A DNA stretch of 64,000 bases from Nostoc sp. PCC 7524 (GCF_000316645.1 NC_019684.1:744001-808000), one strand, 5' to 3'; positions 17,859 through 27,061 are shown, numbered from the stretch's first letter. The notes: generated from the letters alone by a model not told the origin. Numbers and translations are program-made.

Positions 17859-18437
17859 ATGCCAAACTTCGAGAACCAAATAGAAACCTTCCATGCCATA
17901 AATCGTCAAGTATGGCGGGAATGGTTGGAAAATAACCATCAAAATTCTGTTGGTGTATGGCTAATTTATTACAAAGTTAACAGTGGTAAACCTAGCATTA
18001 AATATAGCGAAGCAGTTCAAGAAGCCTTATGTTTCGGTTGGATTGACAGTAAAGTTAAATCTTTAGATTCAGACCGTTATATGCAAATATTTACGCCGCG
18101 CAAGCCGAAAAGCGTGTGGTCTAAATTGAATAAGCAGTATATTGCAGAACTCATCGGGCAAGGTTTGATGAGTGAGGCTGGTTTGGCAAAAATTACAGCA
18201 GCCAAAAAAGATGGTTCATGGAATAGTTTAGATGGGATAGAAGCCTTAATTATCCCAGATGACTTACAACAAGCATTGGCAGCCAACGAAGCTGCTAATA
18301 AATATTTTGCAGTATTCAGCAATTCGACTAAAAAGAATATCCTCTTTTGGATTGAAAGTGCTAAACGTCCAGAAACAAGGAACAAGCGGATTGAACAAAC
18401 TATAAATTCAGCAGCACAAAATAAAAGTCCCAGGTGA
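17859..18437 (+). CDS. YdeI/OmpD-associated family protein
   Basis: 192 residues from the ATG at 17859 (a TTG at 17826 would add 11 residues of unlike sequence). The N-terminal pattern WREWLENNHQNSVGVWLIYYK, YSEAVQEALCFGWIDS and FTPRKPKSVWSKLN is characteristic of the YdeI/OmpD-associated proteins, sometimes called bacteriocin-protection proteins. The C-terminal half has the ALAANEAANKYFAVFSNS and RPETRNKRIEQ blocks. Cytosolic; the molecular role is not established. Degenerate coding DNA follows. Confidence 0.88.
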   Translation: MPNFENQIETFHAINRQVWREWLENNHQNSVGVWLIYYKVNSGKPSIKYSEAVQEALCFGWIDSKVKSLDSDRYMQIFTPRKPKSVWSKLNKQYIAELIGQGLMSEAGLAKITAAKKDGSWNSLDGIEALIIPDDLQQALAANEAANKYFAVFSNSTKKNILFWIESAKRPETRNKRIEQTINSAAQNKSPR

Positions 18438-18573
18438 TAAATATCGGCAGCAAGTATTTGAAGATTAGATAGAAATCCTAAATTAAACAGGGAATTGAAG
18501 TAGATGCGGTTGGGGTGAAAGATATGATTATTCCTGGTGAAATTAAGACAATTTTAGTTAATTCAGATTAATC
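18438..18573 (+). pseudogene. Remnant of an unidentified gene 3' end
   Basis: Broken coding fragments follow the YdeI gene: one reads DKYRQQVFED then stop, and after a frameshift another reads GIEVDAVGVKDMIIPGEIKT up to a TAA at about 18570. The second piece has protein-like composition and a clear in-frame stop but no start. I do not recognise the parent family. It looks like an old gene end decayed by stops and a frameshift. Confidence 0.35.
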
Positions 18574-18580
18574 GGAATTC

Positions 18581-19873
18581 TTAAAAAATGAAAATTACCT
18601 GCAAGCCCCAATCTGGAGTTTGACGTACAATCTCAATTTGTTTAATGAATTCCCGAAAGTAAAATCTGCGTTCTGCTTCCGATAAATCTAACCAAAATTG
18701 GGGAATAGAAACCGCTTGCGCGACAGAAAGCAAATTCACAGGGGGGAGGGTAGCTAATTTGGCTTGGAGTGCGGAGATTTCTGTGCGGAGTTTATAAGCT
18801 CTTAACTGTGCTGTTTCTGGATCTAAAACTCCAGTTTCCACTAAAGCGGGTAACTGTTGGAGTATTTCTTGCTGACGAGCGATCGCATCCCCTAAACTAT
18901 TTTTTACTGCATCCAATTGGGGAGAATTCAACCCGGCGACAGCTGGGGGTAAATCACGGCAAACCTTAGTAATTGTGCATTCCAAAATTTCCTGGTAGGA
19001 AATAGCCCGACATTTAGGACTTTGAGAACAACTAATGGGACGTAAATACAAATACTCTTTATCTTGATGGCGTTGAGTCACACGGGTAATTGTCATGTGT
19101 GACTGACATTGATCACAGATCACCAACCCAGCCAAAGAACGCGGCGCACTAGCAGCGCGAGATGGTAAGCGACTATTACGGCGTAAAAGCCTATCAACTT
19201 GAGCCGCTTCTTCTCTAGAAATAATTGGAATATGGGTGTCAGAGATAATTTCCCCATGCTGATAAGCCGTATCACCCCGATAAACAGGATTTGTTAACCA
19301 CCGCCTACCAGTAGTGACAGAGATTTTTTTACCGTACTTCTTCGCCAGATAACGCACCGCACCCCGCAGAGAACCGTAGAGTAAAAATTGATCAAAAAAA
19401 TCCTTGACTACTGGTGAAGTAGTGCGATCTATAGTGTACTTTCCCTTACCTCTACGATAGCCATAGGGAGGTTTACCTGGTGGTGGTGCAGCATCTAGAC
19501 GATTACGGGCGTGTCCTTGACGGATGCGTCGGCTACGTTGTTGATATTGGATTTGATGTAATAACTTCAGCAAGTCTCGGCCAAGATGAGGAGTTTCAGA
19601 GTTGTAGCCTTGCTCAGTAGCGATTACAGCTATACCCAAACCTGTCAGTTGATTAAGGCGATCGCTTACCTGTTCTAGATTATCCCCCAATTCTTCCAAA
19701 CGACGTACCAACAGACAATCTACAGATTCAGTTTGACAGTCCGTCAATAATTCATATAATCCTGAACGCTTACCCAAATCCTCATATACCCGTTCTACCT
19801 CCCGTCCCCAATCAATCGACACAGGAGAAGTTTCTAACAAAGGATTAGTGTAAACGTAGGCAATAATTTTCAT
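18581..19873 (-). CDS. Large serine recombinase family protein with degenerate catalytic domain
   Basis: A 430-residue protein with the layout of large serine recombinases: an N-terminal resolvase-like domain (~1-110), the 'recombinase' domain from about 130 (PPPGKPPYGYRRGKGKYTID, later GRRWLTNPVYRGDTAY), a zinc ribbon (CDQCQSHMTI ... CSQSPKCRAI, about 255-290) and a coiled coil before the C-terminus. The resolvase domain lacks the YxRVS catalytic Ser/Arg motif (it reads AYVYTNPLLE) and the DRLGR motif reads RRLEELG. So it is probably not a recombinase in the usual sense; a DNA-binding role is possible. The start ATG sits in a TTAGTCA-type repeat. Confidence 0.8.
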   Translation of the reverse strand: MKIIAYVYTNPLLETSPVSIDWGREVERVYEDLGKRSGLYELLTDCQTESVDCLLVRRLEELGDNLEQVSDRLNQLTGLGIAVIATEQGYNSETPHLGRDLLKLLHQIQYQQRSRRIRQGHARNRLDAAPPPGKPPYGYRRGKGKYTIDRTTSPVVKDFFDQFLLYGSLRGAVRYLAKKYGKKISVTTGRRWLTNPVYRGDTAYQHGEIISDTHIPIISREEAAQVDRLLRRNSRLPSRAASAPRSLAGLVICDQCQSHMTITRVTQRHQDKEYLYLRPISCSQSPKCRAISYQEILECTITKVCRDLPPAVAGLNSPQLDAVKNSLGDAIARQQEILQQLPALVETGVLDPETAQLRAYKLRTEISALQAKLATLPPVNLLSVAQAVSIPQFWLDLSEAERRFYFREFIKQIEIVRQTPDWGLQVIFIF

Positions 19874-19898
19874 TAGTCATTAGTTCTTAGTCATTAGT
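19872..19898. repeat. TTAGTCA-type heptamers at the recombinase start
   Basis: Imperfect copies of CATTAGT overlap the start codon and ribosome-site region of the recombinase-like gene; no normal Shine-Dalgarno sequence remains visible there. Confidence 0.7.
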
Positions 19899-19924
19899 TA
19901 CCTTGTCCCCATCTCCTCCACTCC

Positions 19925-20284
19925 TCACCCTTGACTCAACTCCACCACATTCCCATCTGGATCTTTAACAAAGATAGCAGCTCGACCGGAAGCACTGGCT
20001 TGAATGGGATAATTATGATCGAGTAATTCTTGCTTGGCTGCTTCTAAGTCTGCCACACAGAAAGCAAAGTGGGGGTTGCGTCCCCATTTTTCGCCCTGGT
20101 TGTCTGTGGGAACAGTTGACGCAACTATCAGGTGAATTTGATAGTTTCCGACTTGATACCATGCACCAGGATATTTTAAAGTGCGGTCGATTTTGGATAA
20201 TCCCAAAACCTTACCATAGAAGTGTTCTGAGGCTTGTAAGTCAGTGACGAGAATAGCTGTATGGAGACTCTGAGTAATCTGCAT
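19925..20284 (-). CDS. VOC (glyoxalase/bleomycin-resistance) family protein
   Basis: A 119-residue single VOC domain: two beta-alpha-beta-beta-beta modules, the first with HTAILVTDLQASEHFYGKVLGL, the second with FAFCVADLEAAKQEL and ending FVKDPDGNVVELSQG. Candidate metal ligands are the early His7 and the late Glu in VVELSQ. The family includes glyoxalase I, dioxygenases and resistance proteins; the specific reaction cannot be assigned. Lies about 50 bases upstream of the recombinase-like gene on the same strand. Confidence 0.88.
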   Translation of the reverse strand: MQITQSLHTAILVTDLQASEHFYGKVLGLSKIDRTLKYPGAWYQVGNYQIHLIVASTVPTDNQGEKWGRNPHFAFCVADLEAAKQELLDHNYPIQASASGRAAIFVKDPDGNVVELSQG

Positions 20285-20425
20285 TTTTGGTGAAGTGCGA
20301 TCGCGTTTATTTTAATTTTGACTTAGTTTGCGTCACAAAATCGATGAGACTGACATAATAAATTACACAACGAGGGCAGGAAAATCTCTCTTTCCCATCC
20401 TCAGTCCCCGTCAAAATCCCCTCTT

Positions 20426-21343
20426 ATGCTTCCTATTATTTCTACTATTTCACTGCGTCAAATGGCTTCAGGCGATCGCCTGTTTTTACAAGTATACAAA
20501 TTCATCGGTGCTAACCCTGGTAAAAAGGTTTATATTCAATCTAATTTACACGGGGCAGAAATTTCTGGTAATGCGGTTATTCATCAATTAATTGAGTTTT
20601 TATTATCAATTAATGATACTGATTTAGTGGGAGAAATCTGGTTGATTCCCGTTTGCAATCATAATCGGGAAGAGAGCGCCAAATATTTCTTACTAGATTT
20701 TGGTATTTTGCTCGGTGAAGTACCACAGGTTCCGCTACGCTGCACCTGTGGCTTCCTGTCCTGAACCAGTATCCCGGTTCATCCCTAGTCTTGCAACTAG
20801 CTGATCAGGCGTAGATTTCCCTTCTTCCAAGGGTATTTTTGACTTCATAAACAGCATCAGATTCAGAGCAGCATTAATGTCTCTGTCCCAAAAACAGCTT
20901 TAGAAGATTGTTTTGCAGAACTAGGTAGAGAAGTTAAATTTGATATAGAAGCTTGGACATTAGAATTAGGTGCAGGAATGCAAATGAATCCTGATTCTGT
21001 AAAGAAAGGTGTAGCTGGTGTAAAAAATTATTTATTACAAAAATGTGTATTGCAAAATACTAGCCTAACTTTACAAGCAACTACATCTCATGAGATGTAC
21101 TTTGCTAGGAGTAGCAATCGGACAAAATACTACGCGATCGCTGGGGGTATGATTCAATATCGAGTAGAATTAGGTACAAAAGTTAAAGCAGGTGACAGGC
21201 TCTATCAAATTCTCAGTTTTAATAAGGAGAGTCAGCTACCTACAGTCATTGATGTCTGTGCGGCTGAAGATGGATTAGTTTTTGACGTGGCTACCAATCA
21301 AGCGGTAAATCAAGGCGAGTTTGTTTTAGGAATTATTTATTAA
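20426..21343 (+). pseudogene. Succinylglutamate desuccinylase/aspartoacylase-like gene, disrupted
   Basis: The 5' part (from ATG 20426) encodes about 95 residues of an M14-like deacylase, with the zinc-site motif SNLHGAEISGNAVI and IWLIPVCNHNREES. At about 20720 the frame runs into foreign DNA containing an IS200/IS605 tnpB end, and after about 20890 the deacylase frame resumes (KTALEDCFAELGREVKFDIEAWTLELG ... FVLGIIY, ending at 21343). A central part of roughly 100 or more residues, including the second zinc ligand, is missing. The gene is therefore inactive as read; either half might be mistaken for a small gene. Confidence 0.75.
20723..20889 (-). mobile_element. tnpB: IS200/IS605-family remnant: 3' end of tnpB with right-end hairpin
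   Basis: On the minus strand, 20887 to 20735 reads 50 residues beginning DRDINAALNLMLFMKS, the third RuvC-like catalytic motif (Asp ... NAALN) of TnpB, and ending at TAG (20735-20737). Just beyond it is the hairpin CCACAGGT/ACCTGTGG (20723-20751, 13-base loop), the type of subterminal palindrome that marks IS605 ends. Only the terminal ~165 bases of the element remain, embedded in the broken deacylase gene. Confidence 0.8.
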
Positions 21344-21480
21344 ACAGCCCCGGCTAAATCCGTTCCTAAGTGTGCCGAAAAATACTGACAATATAAGTGA
21401 TAATGCGGTTCAACTTGATTCCCAGACAATTGCACCAGTCCCATACTCTTTAATTTGTGAGCATTTATCCATCAATCAGC
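21340..21480 (-). pseudogene. C-terminal remnant of an AAA-like domain protein
   Basis: Minus-strand frame with no proper start reading WINAHKLKSMGLVQLSGNQV... and HYHLYCQYFSAHLG, ending at TAA (21340-21342). The pattern KLxSMGLVxLxGNxVxPxxxLYxQYF is what I know from the C-terminus of cyanobacterial 'AAA-like domain' ATPases. Only ~45 residues remain; it overlaps the start of the hydrolase gene on the other strand. Confidence 0.45.
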
Positions 21481-22476
21481 GTTGGGCAGATGTCATCCCC
21501 TATCGAAAATATTGTACTATTAGCTACAACTTGTTATCAGGCGATCGCTAGCTTAATCGAAAATCGACAACCGCCACCAGGACAACTGATTGATGTGGGT
21601 GGATATCGCTTACATCTCTACACTGCGGGAAAGTCTACCCCTACAGTAGTTTTAGAACACAGTTTAGGCGGAATTGAAGGTTATTTACTTGTGCAAGAAA
21701 TAGCCAAGCTCACACGAGTTTGTATTTATGATCGTGCTGGATATGGGTGGAGTGATCATAGTCCTCATCCGCGCACGAGTCAGCAAATTGTCACAGAGTT
21801 AGATTCCCTCCTCACACAAGCAGAAATTGAGCCGCCTTATATTTTGGTGGGTAATTCTTTTGGTAGTTATAATGTGCGTTTGTATGCTCAATATTTTCCA
21901 GAAAAAGTAGTTGGCATGGTACTTACTGATGGACTCCATGAAACGGGAATGCTGAAAATGTCCATCTATTTACAAGCTTTGAAACTGTTTTTTGTTTCTG
22001 GCTTTGTCATGTCAATTTTAGGCTCAATACTTGGCATTATCAGATTACTCAAAGTCATTGGTACGTTTGAGATTATTAAACCAGAATTAATTAAATTTTC
22101 TTCAGCAGCACTAAACCCAATTAAGCGTTCTTTTTGCCGTCCTAAACACTGGATTACCATGAGTCGGGAACTCTTAAACCTTGATAATAGCAGTCGTCAA
22201 CTCCTGTTAAACAGACAATTGGGGGAATTGCCTGTAGTTAGCATCAAAGCGAAGACTTTTTTTCAGCCTTCTCTGTGGACTATGCTTTTACCTATGAAAG
22301 CAGCTAATCATTTACGAGAGCAAATGCACAAGCAAATACTCAAGTTATCTACAGATTGTGTAGAAATTGCGGCTGATAAAAGTAGTCATTTTGTTTGGAT
22401 TGATCAACCAGAGTTAATCGTAAATGCTATTCAGATTATTTTAGAAAAAGTTGATTTTATAAATACTAATTCGTAA
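21457..22476 (+). CDS. Alpha/beta hydrolase
   Basis: A 339-residue alpha/beta-hydrolase-fold protein. The nucleophile elbow is GNSFGS (Ser at about residue 136), the oxyanion region is LEHSLGG, YDRAGYGWSDHS follows strand 4, and the catalytic His is probably in DKSSHFVWIDQP near the C-terminus. The start shown is GTG at 21457; an in-frame ATG 11 codons later (MSSPIENIV) is a good alternative. A hydrophobic segment around 175-195 (LFFVSGFVMSILGSILGII) suggests membrane association. Substrate unknown. Confidence 0.85.
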   Translation: MSIYPSISVGQMSSPIENIVLLATTCYQAIASLIENRQPPPGQLIDVGGYRLHLYTAGKSTPTVVLEHSLGGIEGYLLVQEIAKLTRVCIYDRAGYGWSDHSPHPRTSQQIVTELDSLLTQAEIEPPYILVGNSFGSYNVRLYAQYFPEKVVGMVLTDGLHETGMLKMSIYLQALKLFFVSGFVMSILGSILGIIRLLKVIGTFEIIKPELIKFSSAALNPIKRSFCRPKHWITMSRELLNLDNSSRQLLLNRQLGELPVVSIKAKTFFQPSLWTMLLPMKAANHLREQMHKQILKLSTDCVEIAADKSSHFVWIDQPELIVNAIQIILEKVDFINTNS

Positions 22477-22515
22477 TGAATCAATTTCCACAACCAAGTC
22501 TCTATTCTCTAACCC

Positions 22516-23394
22516 CTAGCCTCTATTTTCTAAGCCCAAATGTTGTCTCAATGCTTGACGCATAACATCTACAGGTAAAGTTTCCCGTTGCAACCAAATT
22601 TTTAAGGCGGCGACTCCTTGCTGAACTAGCATTTCTAAGCCATCAATAGCGATCGCACCTTGTTGTTGTGCATATTGCAGAAATTTTGTTGGTTGGGGAA
22701 TATAAATTAAATCATAGGCGATCGCACCCGTTTGTAAATTCGCCATTTCCTCTACACTCACAGGCGATTCATCAACGTGGGGATACATCCCAATGGGGGT
22801 GGTATTTACCAATAAGTTAGCTTCGGGGATGAGTTTGGCTAAGTTATCCCAAGGATGCACTTGTAAATTATCAGCAATGGGTGAACTTTCCCAACTATGC
22901 TGGAATTCTTTTAACCGTTGCGGATTCCGCCCTATCACATGAATTTCCGCAAAACCCAACTGATAACAACCTGCGACAACAGCCCTAGCTGCACCACCAT
23001 TGCCTAAAATAACGGCGGTTTTCTGACTCCAATCTTGTTGATAAGTTGTTTGCAAAGGGGAAATAAACCCTTCTATATCTGTGTTTGTCCCCACCCATTG
23101 ATTATTGTGACGGGTAACAGTATTAACTGCGCCTATAGCTTGAGCGATAGGACTAATTTCAGCCAGTAGGGGAATAATTGCTTGTTTGTGGGGAATTGTC
23201 ACGCTAAAGCCGACAACATCAATAGCCGCCAAACCAGCGATCGCCACTTCTAAATTCTCTGGTTTGATCGGAAAAGGAAGATATATGTAATCTAATCCTA
23301 GTTGCGCGATCGCTGCATTGTGCATCACCGGTGAGAGCGAATGTTCTACCGGATGTCCAATTACCCCTAATAGTTTAGTTGTGCCTGTAATCAT
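22516..23394 (-). CDS. aroE: Shikimate dehydrogenase
   Basis: A 292-residue NADPH-dependent enzyme that reduces 3-dehydroshikimate to shikimate in the aromatic pathway. HPVEHSLSPVMHNAAI and the catalytic Lys in VTIPHKQAI mark the substrate domain, and GNGGAARAVVAG is the nucleotide-binding loop. TNTDIEGF supplies the catalytic Asp. Ends in DGLEMLVQQG...W, as usual. It lies 96 bases downstream of rsmH on the same strand, with repeat DNA between. Confidence 0.96.
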   Translation of the reverse strand: MITGTTKLLGVIGHPVEHSLSPVMHNAAIAQLGLDYIYLPFPIKPENLEVAIAGLAAIDVVGFSVTIPHKQAIIPLLAEISPIAQAIGAVNTVTRHNNQWVGTNTDIEGFISPLQTTYQQDWSQKTAVILGNGGAARAVVAGCYQLGFAEIHVIGRNPQRLKEFQHSWESSPIADNLQVHPWDNLAKLIPEANLLVNTTPIGMYPHVDESPVSVEEMANLQTGAIAYDLIYIPQPTKFLQYAQQQGAIAIDGLEMLVQQGVAALKIWLQRETLPVDVMRQALRQHLGLENRG

Positions 23395-23422
23395 TTTTTT
23401 ATTTATTAGTCAATAGTAATTT

Positions 23423-23505
23423 CCTCTTCTCCCCTACCTCCCCCATCTCCCCCCACTTCCCCCACTTCCCCACTCCCCACTCCCCACTCCCTACTCCCCA
23501 ATCCT
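23423..23505. repeat. C-rich repeat overlapping the rsmH stop
   Basis: A CCCCCATCTCCCC / CTCCCCACTCCCCA run fills the spacer between aroE and rsmH. It reaches into rsmH and supplies its last codons and TAG stop (23491-23493). Confidence 0.85.
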
Positions 23506-24390
23506 CTCCCCTATCCTTAATTTGGCAGAACGCGATCGCGGGTTATTGACAATCTCGGCTTCTGTTGCAGTAATTGGTTTTTTTGTCAATACTTTTAATA
23601 TGGGTGAATTACGTAAACTATGTTTTACTAAACGGTCTTCTAGACTGTGAAAGCTGATAATGGCAATTTTGCCACCTGGGACGAGGGCATGAGGTGCTTT
23701 CTCTAAAAAAGTTTCGAGGGACTTTAACTCATCATTGACGACTATTCGCAATGCTTGAAACACACGGGTAGCAGGATGAATTCTACCATAGCGGTATTTA
23801 GGGGGTACACAAAAGGCGATCGCCTCGGCTAATTCTGTAGTGGTAGTAAATGGGCGTTTTTCCACAATCCGTCTAGCAATGCGTCTTGATAGCCTTTCTT
23901 CGCCGTATTTAAAGAAAATATCTGCTAAATCCACCTCATCCCACTCATTAATCACATCAGCAGCTGTCACAGGCTGTCTTTGATCCATTCGCATATCTAA
24001 ACTAGCAGTATGGCGAAAGCTAAAACCTCGTTCTGGTGTATCTAAGTGGTAAGAACTGACACCCAAATCTGCCAGAATTCCATCAAAACTAGCTGTAGGG
24101 AACTCATAAGCCGCAAAATTACTGCGGATAAACGTTACCCGTTCCCCAAATTCTGCTAATTCTTTTTGGGCTGCGGCTAAAGCGTCTTCATCTTGATCTA
24201 GCGCCGTTAGTCGCACATCCGGTGCAGCCTCTAAAATTAAACGACTATGGCCACCACCCCCTACCGTTGCATCGAGATAATTTCCCCCACAACGTACCGC
24301 TAAACCTGTAATTACTTCCTGCGGTAACACTGGTAAATGGGAAAATGTCGGTTCTTCGATATCTGGTAAGTTGGCAGTATGAGAATTCAT
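23491..24390 (-). CDS. rsmH: 16S rRNA (cytosine-1402 N4)-methyltransferase
   Basis: A 299-residue SAM-dependent methyltransferase (formerly MraW) modifying C1402 in the ribosomal P site. The family signature [24 protein letters not shown] (SAM loop), [21 protein letters not shown] and [16 protein letters not shown] are all present. The final residues ERIGE come from repeat DNA that crosses the stop. In many bacteria it sits in the dcw cluster; here it lies beside aroE. Confidence 0.96.
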   Translation of the reverse strand: MNSHTANLPDIEEPTFSHLPVLPQEVITGLAVRCGGNYLDATVGGGGHSRLILEAAPDVRLTALDQDEDALAAAQKELAEFGERVTFIRSNFAAYEFPTASFDGILADLGVSSYHLDTPERGFSFRHTASLDMRMDQRQPVTAADVINEWDEVDLADIFFKYGEERLSRRIARRIVEKRPFTTTTELAEAIAFCVPPKYRYGRIHPATRVFQALRIVVNDELKSLETFLEKAPHALVPGGKIAIISFHSLEDRLVKHSLRNSPILKVLTKKPITATEAEIVNNPRSRSAKLRIGERIGE

Positions 24391-25063
24391 CAGATTTTAG
24401 CAGCAAAAGATACAGTAATAATATTTCAATCCCAAAAAATCGCAAAATATAACTTGATGATTTTCTGTATTTAACTTGTGAATTTGTTATTTAGTTTAGT
24501 TTTCATTGTATTTGTGATAACTATTTGAAATCATATTTGTGGATTATTGAGGAATAATATAAAAATTGTAGCAATGGCATTAATCATAGCCCTTAAGTAT
24601 TGAACTACTGAATATAGAACATCAAAAATACTCTATTTGCCGTTAAAGATGAAAATCAAAATGCAAATTTAAAATGTACAGCAGTATTTTTTCTGGTAAA
24701 TTCAAATGTGATCACCAAATTACTTGTTTAACATCTACACCTAATCATCAAAAGTTACTTACCCCATCTCCTGAATACCCATTCCCCACTCCCCAGTCGG
24801 GAGAGATGAAAAAATCCCGTGCTTTAATTTATTGGATATCGAGCTTTCATATAATAGTTGAAGAAGTGAAACAAAATGCAACATCAAGGAAAAGCCCTCT
24901 GCTGCCACCATCCCTCCAACATACTCCCGTATGGGCAATAAATACCGGGCTTGCCCCAAAGATATTGCCTCTACGAACATGATATTGGCAGACATGAAAC
25001 TCGTGTCTGGATGGCACTACGCGGTTCAACTCAAAATTTTCTGAATGGGAGAACACGGAATTT
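24391..25063. other. 673-base intergenic region upstream of ndhH
   Basis: Divergent spacer between rsmH and ndhH. Mostly AT-rich with a short C-rich repeat (about 24765-24800). Small open frames across it are not protein-like. I see no RNA gene or clear promoter motif; a ribosome-site-like GGGAGA precedes ndhH. Confidence 0.5.
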
Positions 25064-26248
25064 ATGGCAAGAATAGAAACCCGCACTGAACCTATGGTGC
25101 TGAACATGGGGCCACACCATCCCTCTATGCACGGGGTTCTGCGCTTAATTGTCACTTTGGATGGTGAAGATGTAGTTGACTGCGAACCGGTGATTGGCTA
25201 CCTGCACCGAGGCATGGAAAAAATCGCTGAGAACCGCACCACTGTGATGTATGTCCCCTACGTTAGCCGTTGGGACTACGCGGCAGGTATGTTTAATGAA
25301 GCTGTCACCGTCAATGCACCAGAAAAACTCGCAGGTGTAGCTGTCCCTAAACGCGCCAGCTACATCCGTGTCATTATGCTGGAATTGAATCGCATTGCGA
25401 ACCACCTGCTGTGGTTTGGCCCCTTTCTAGCTGACGTAGGCGCGCAAACTCCCTTTTTCTACCAGTTCCGGGAACGGGAGATGATCTATGATTTATGGGA
25501 AGCAGCTACAGGCTACCGGATGGTAAACAACAACTATTTCCGTGTTGGTGGTGTAGCGGCTGATTTGCCCTACGGTTGGGTAGATAAATGCTTAGAGTTC
25601 TGCGACTACTTCCTACCCGTAGTTGATGAATACGAAAAGTTAGTTACCAATAACCCCATCTTCCGCCGTCGTGTCGAGGGTATTGGTACTATCAGCCGCG
25701 AAGAAGCCATTAACTGGGGACTTTCTGGCCCGATGCTACGCGCTTCTGGTGTGAAGTGGGATTTGCGGAAAGTTGATCACTACGAATCCTACGACGATTT
25801 TGATTGGGACGTGCAGTGGGAAACGGCTGGTGATTGCTTGGCACGTTACATGGTGCGGATGCGGGAAATGCGCGAATCCGTGAAGATTATCAAGCAAGCC
25901 ATCAAAGGATTACCCGGAGGCCCCTACGAAAATCTCGAAGCCAAGCGTTTAGTAGCTGGAAAAAAATCAGAGTGGGATGCTTTTGATTATCAATACATTG
26001 GCAAGAAAGTTTCTCCTACCTTTAAAATGCCCAAAGGCGAAATTTATGCCCGTGTAGAAAGTGGTAAAGGCGAACTAGGTATTTATCTGGTTGGCGATGA
26101 TAACGTCTTCCCTTGGCGTTGGAAGATTCGCCCAGCAGATTTTAACAACCTCCAGATTTTGCCTCATTTACTGCGGGGTGTCAAAGTTGCTGATATTGTG
26201 GTGATTCTCGGTAGCATTGACGTAATCATGGGTTCCGTAGACAGATAG
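25064..26248 (+). CDS. ndhH: NAD(P)H-quinone oxidoreductase subunit H (NDH-1)
   Basis: A 394-residue peripheral subunit of the cyanobacterial NDH-1 complex, homologous to NuoD/49 kDa, which forms part of the quinone site and serves respiration, cyclic electron flow and CO2 uptake. [16 protein letters not shown] at the N-terminus includes the quinone-site His residues. [16 protein letters not shown], the [18 protein letters not shown] block and the C-terminal DVIMGSVDR are diagnostic. Full length, single gene. Confidence 0.97.
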   Translation: MARIETRTEPMVLNMGPHHPSMHGVLRLIVTLDGEDVVDCEPVIGYLHRGMEKIAENRTTVMYVPYVSRWDYAAGMFNEAVTVNAPEKLAGVAVPKRASYIRVIMLELNRIANHLLWFGPFLADVGAQTPFFYQFREREMIYDLWEAATGYRMVNNNYFRVGGVAADLPYGWVDKCLEFCDYFLPVVDEYEKLVTNNPIFRRRVEGIGTISREEAINWGLSGPMLRASGVKWDLRKVDHYESYDDFDWDVQWETAGDCLARYMVRMREMRESVKIIKQAIKGLPGGPYENLEAKRLVAGKKSEWDAFDYQYIGKKVSPTFKMPKGEIYARVESGKGELGIYLVGDDNVFPWRWKIRPADFNNLQILPHLLRGVKVADIVVILGSIDVIMGSVDR

Positions 26249-26256
26249 CTATCTTT

Positions 26257-26277
26257 TGGGTGGGTTCTGCCCACCCA
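26257..26277 (+). terminator. GC-rich hairpin after ndhH
   Basis: TGGGTGGG and CCCACCCA form a perfect 8-base-pair stem with a 5-base loop beginning 9 bases after the ndhH stop. No uridine run follows, so it may act as an RNA-stabilising hairpin or a weak terminator. Confidence 0.5.
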
Positions 26278-26521
26278 GCTATCCTCAGTAATAGTGGCAG
26301 AGTATTTAAGTATTAAATTTTAATTAATTAATATTAGATTTGTAAATATAAAGATATATTTATTTAAGTGGCAATTAAGTCAAATAGCAAAAGTTCTGTT
26401 TACTATTCTATTGGTGTAGAAATATATAACCCTATTTGAATGACCGTGATTTCCCCATAAAATCTGATCAATCACTATATAAAACTAACAAGTCTGACTG
26501 ACTGATACATTATTTACAACT

Positions 26522-27061
26522 GTGCCAATTTATCGTCACCCAGAATTTGATCCTAATTCAAATACCACTGTGGAAGAGGGCTTAAAAAAGGTTCTTGATC
26601 GTCTTGTTCAAACAATGCAACGGGACGCATTAATTCGACAAACGACAAACCAACTTCGTGACTCGCTTCAGGTTGATCGTCTCGTTTTATATTATTTTTA
26701 TTGGCAGTGGCATGGACAGGTAACTTTTGAATCCTTAAGTTCTCAGGAATTTTCCATCATAGGATCAACAGGGCCTGATGAATGTTTTAAGGACGAGTAT
26801 GCTGCTTTGTATTTAGCAGGGCGTGTGAGGGCGATCGCTGATATTGAGACAGAACCGATAGAAGCTTGTCACCGTGATTTTCTGCGGAAGTTGCAAGTAC
26901 GTGCCAACCTAGTTGTACCAGTTGTCATACCCAAAGGATTATGGGGATTGTTGGTGGCACATCAGTGTCAAGAGCCGCGTTATTGGACACAATCAGATGT
27001 GGAACAGATGCAAGTAGCGGCGAAAACCCTGGCAACATCAGCCTATATCTTGGCAAGTTGA
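26522..27061 (+). CDS. Stand-alone GAF domain protein, DXCF-type cyanobacteriochrome-like
   Basis: A 179-residue single GAF domain from a GTG start. It carries the cyanobacteriochrome bilin-site pattern: DECF (residues 86-89), the DXCF motif whose Cys attaches to C10 of the bilin in blue-absorbing forms, and EACHRDFLRKLQVRANLVVP with the canonical chromophore Cys116-His117 pair. LWGLLVAHQC and YWTQSDVEQMQV complete the match. There is no output domain, so it may be a photosensory single-domain protein or act through a partner. Monocistronic, upstream of tRNA-Ser. Bilin binding is inferred from motifs only. Confidence 0.75.
   Translation: MPIYRHPEFDPNSNTTVEEGLKKVLDRLVQTMQRDALIRQTTNQLRDSLQVDRLVLYYFYWQWHGQVTFESLSSQEFSIIGSTGPDECFKDEYAALYLAGRVRAIADIETEPIEACHRDFLRKLQVRANLVVPVVIPKGLWGLLVAHQCQEPRYWTQSDVEQMQVAAKTLATSAYILAS

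Noticed and set aside
20978..21343. Stand-alone 121-residue gene
   Set aside because: It is the in-frame C-terminal half of the broken deacylase; coding similarity continues upstream of its ATG to the tnpB junction.
24674..24995. Small frames on both strands upstream of ndhH
   Set aside because: No ribosome sites, unlikely composition, and they cross C-rich repeat DNA.
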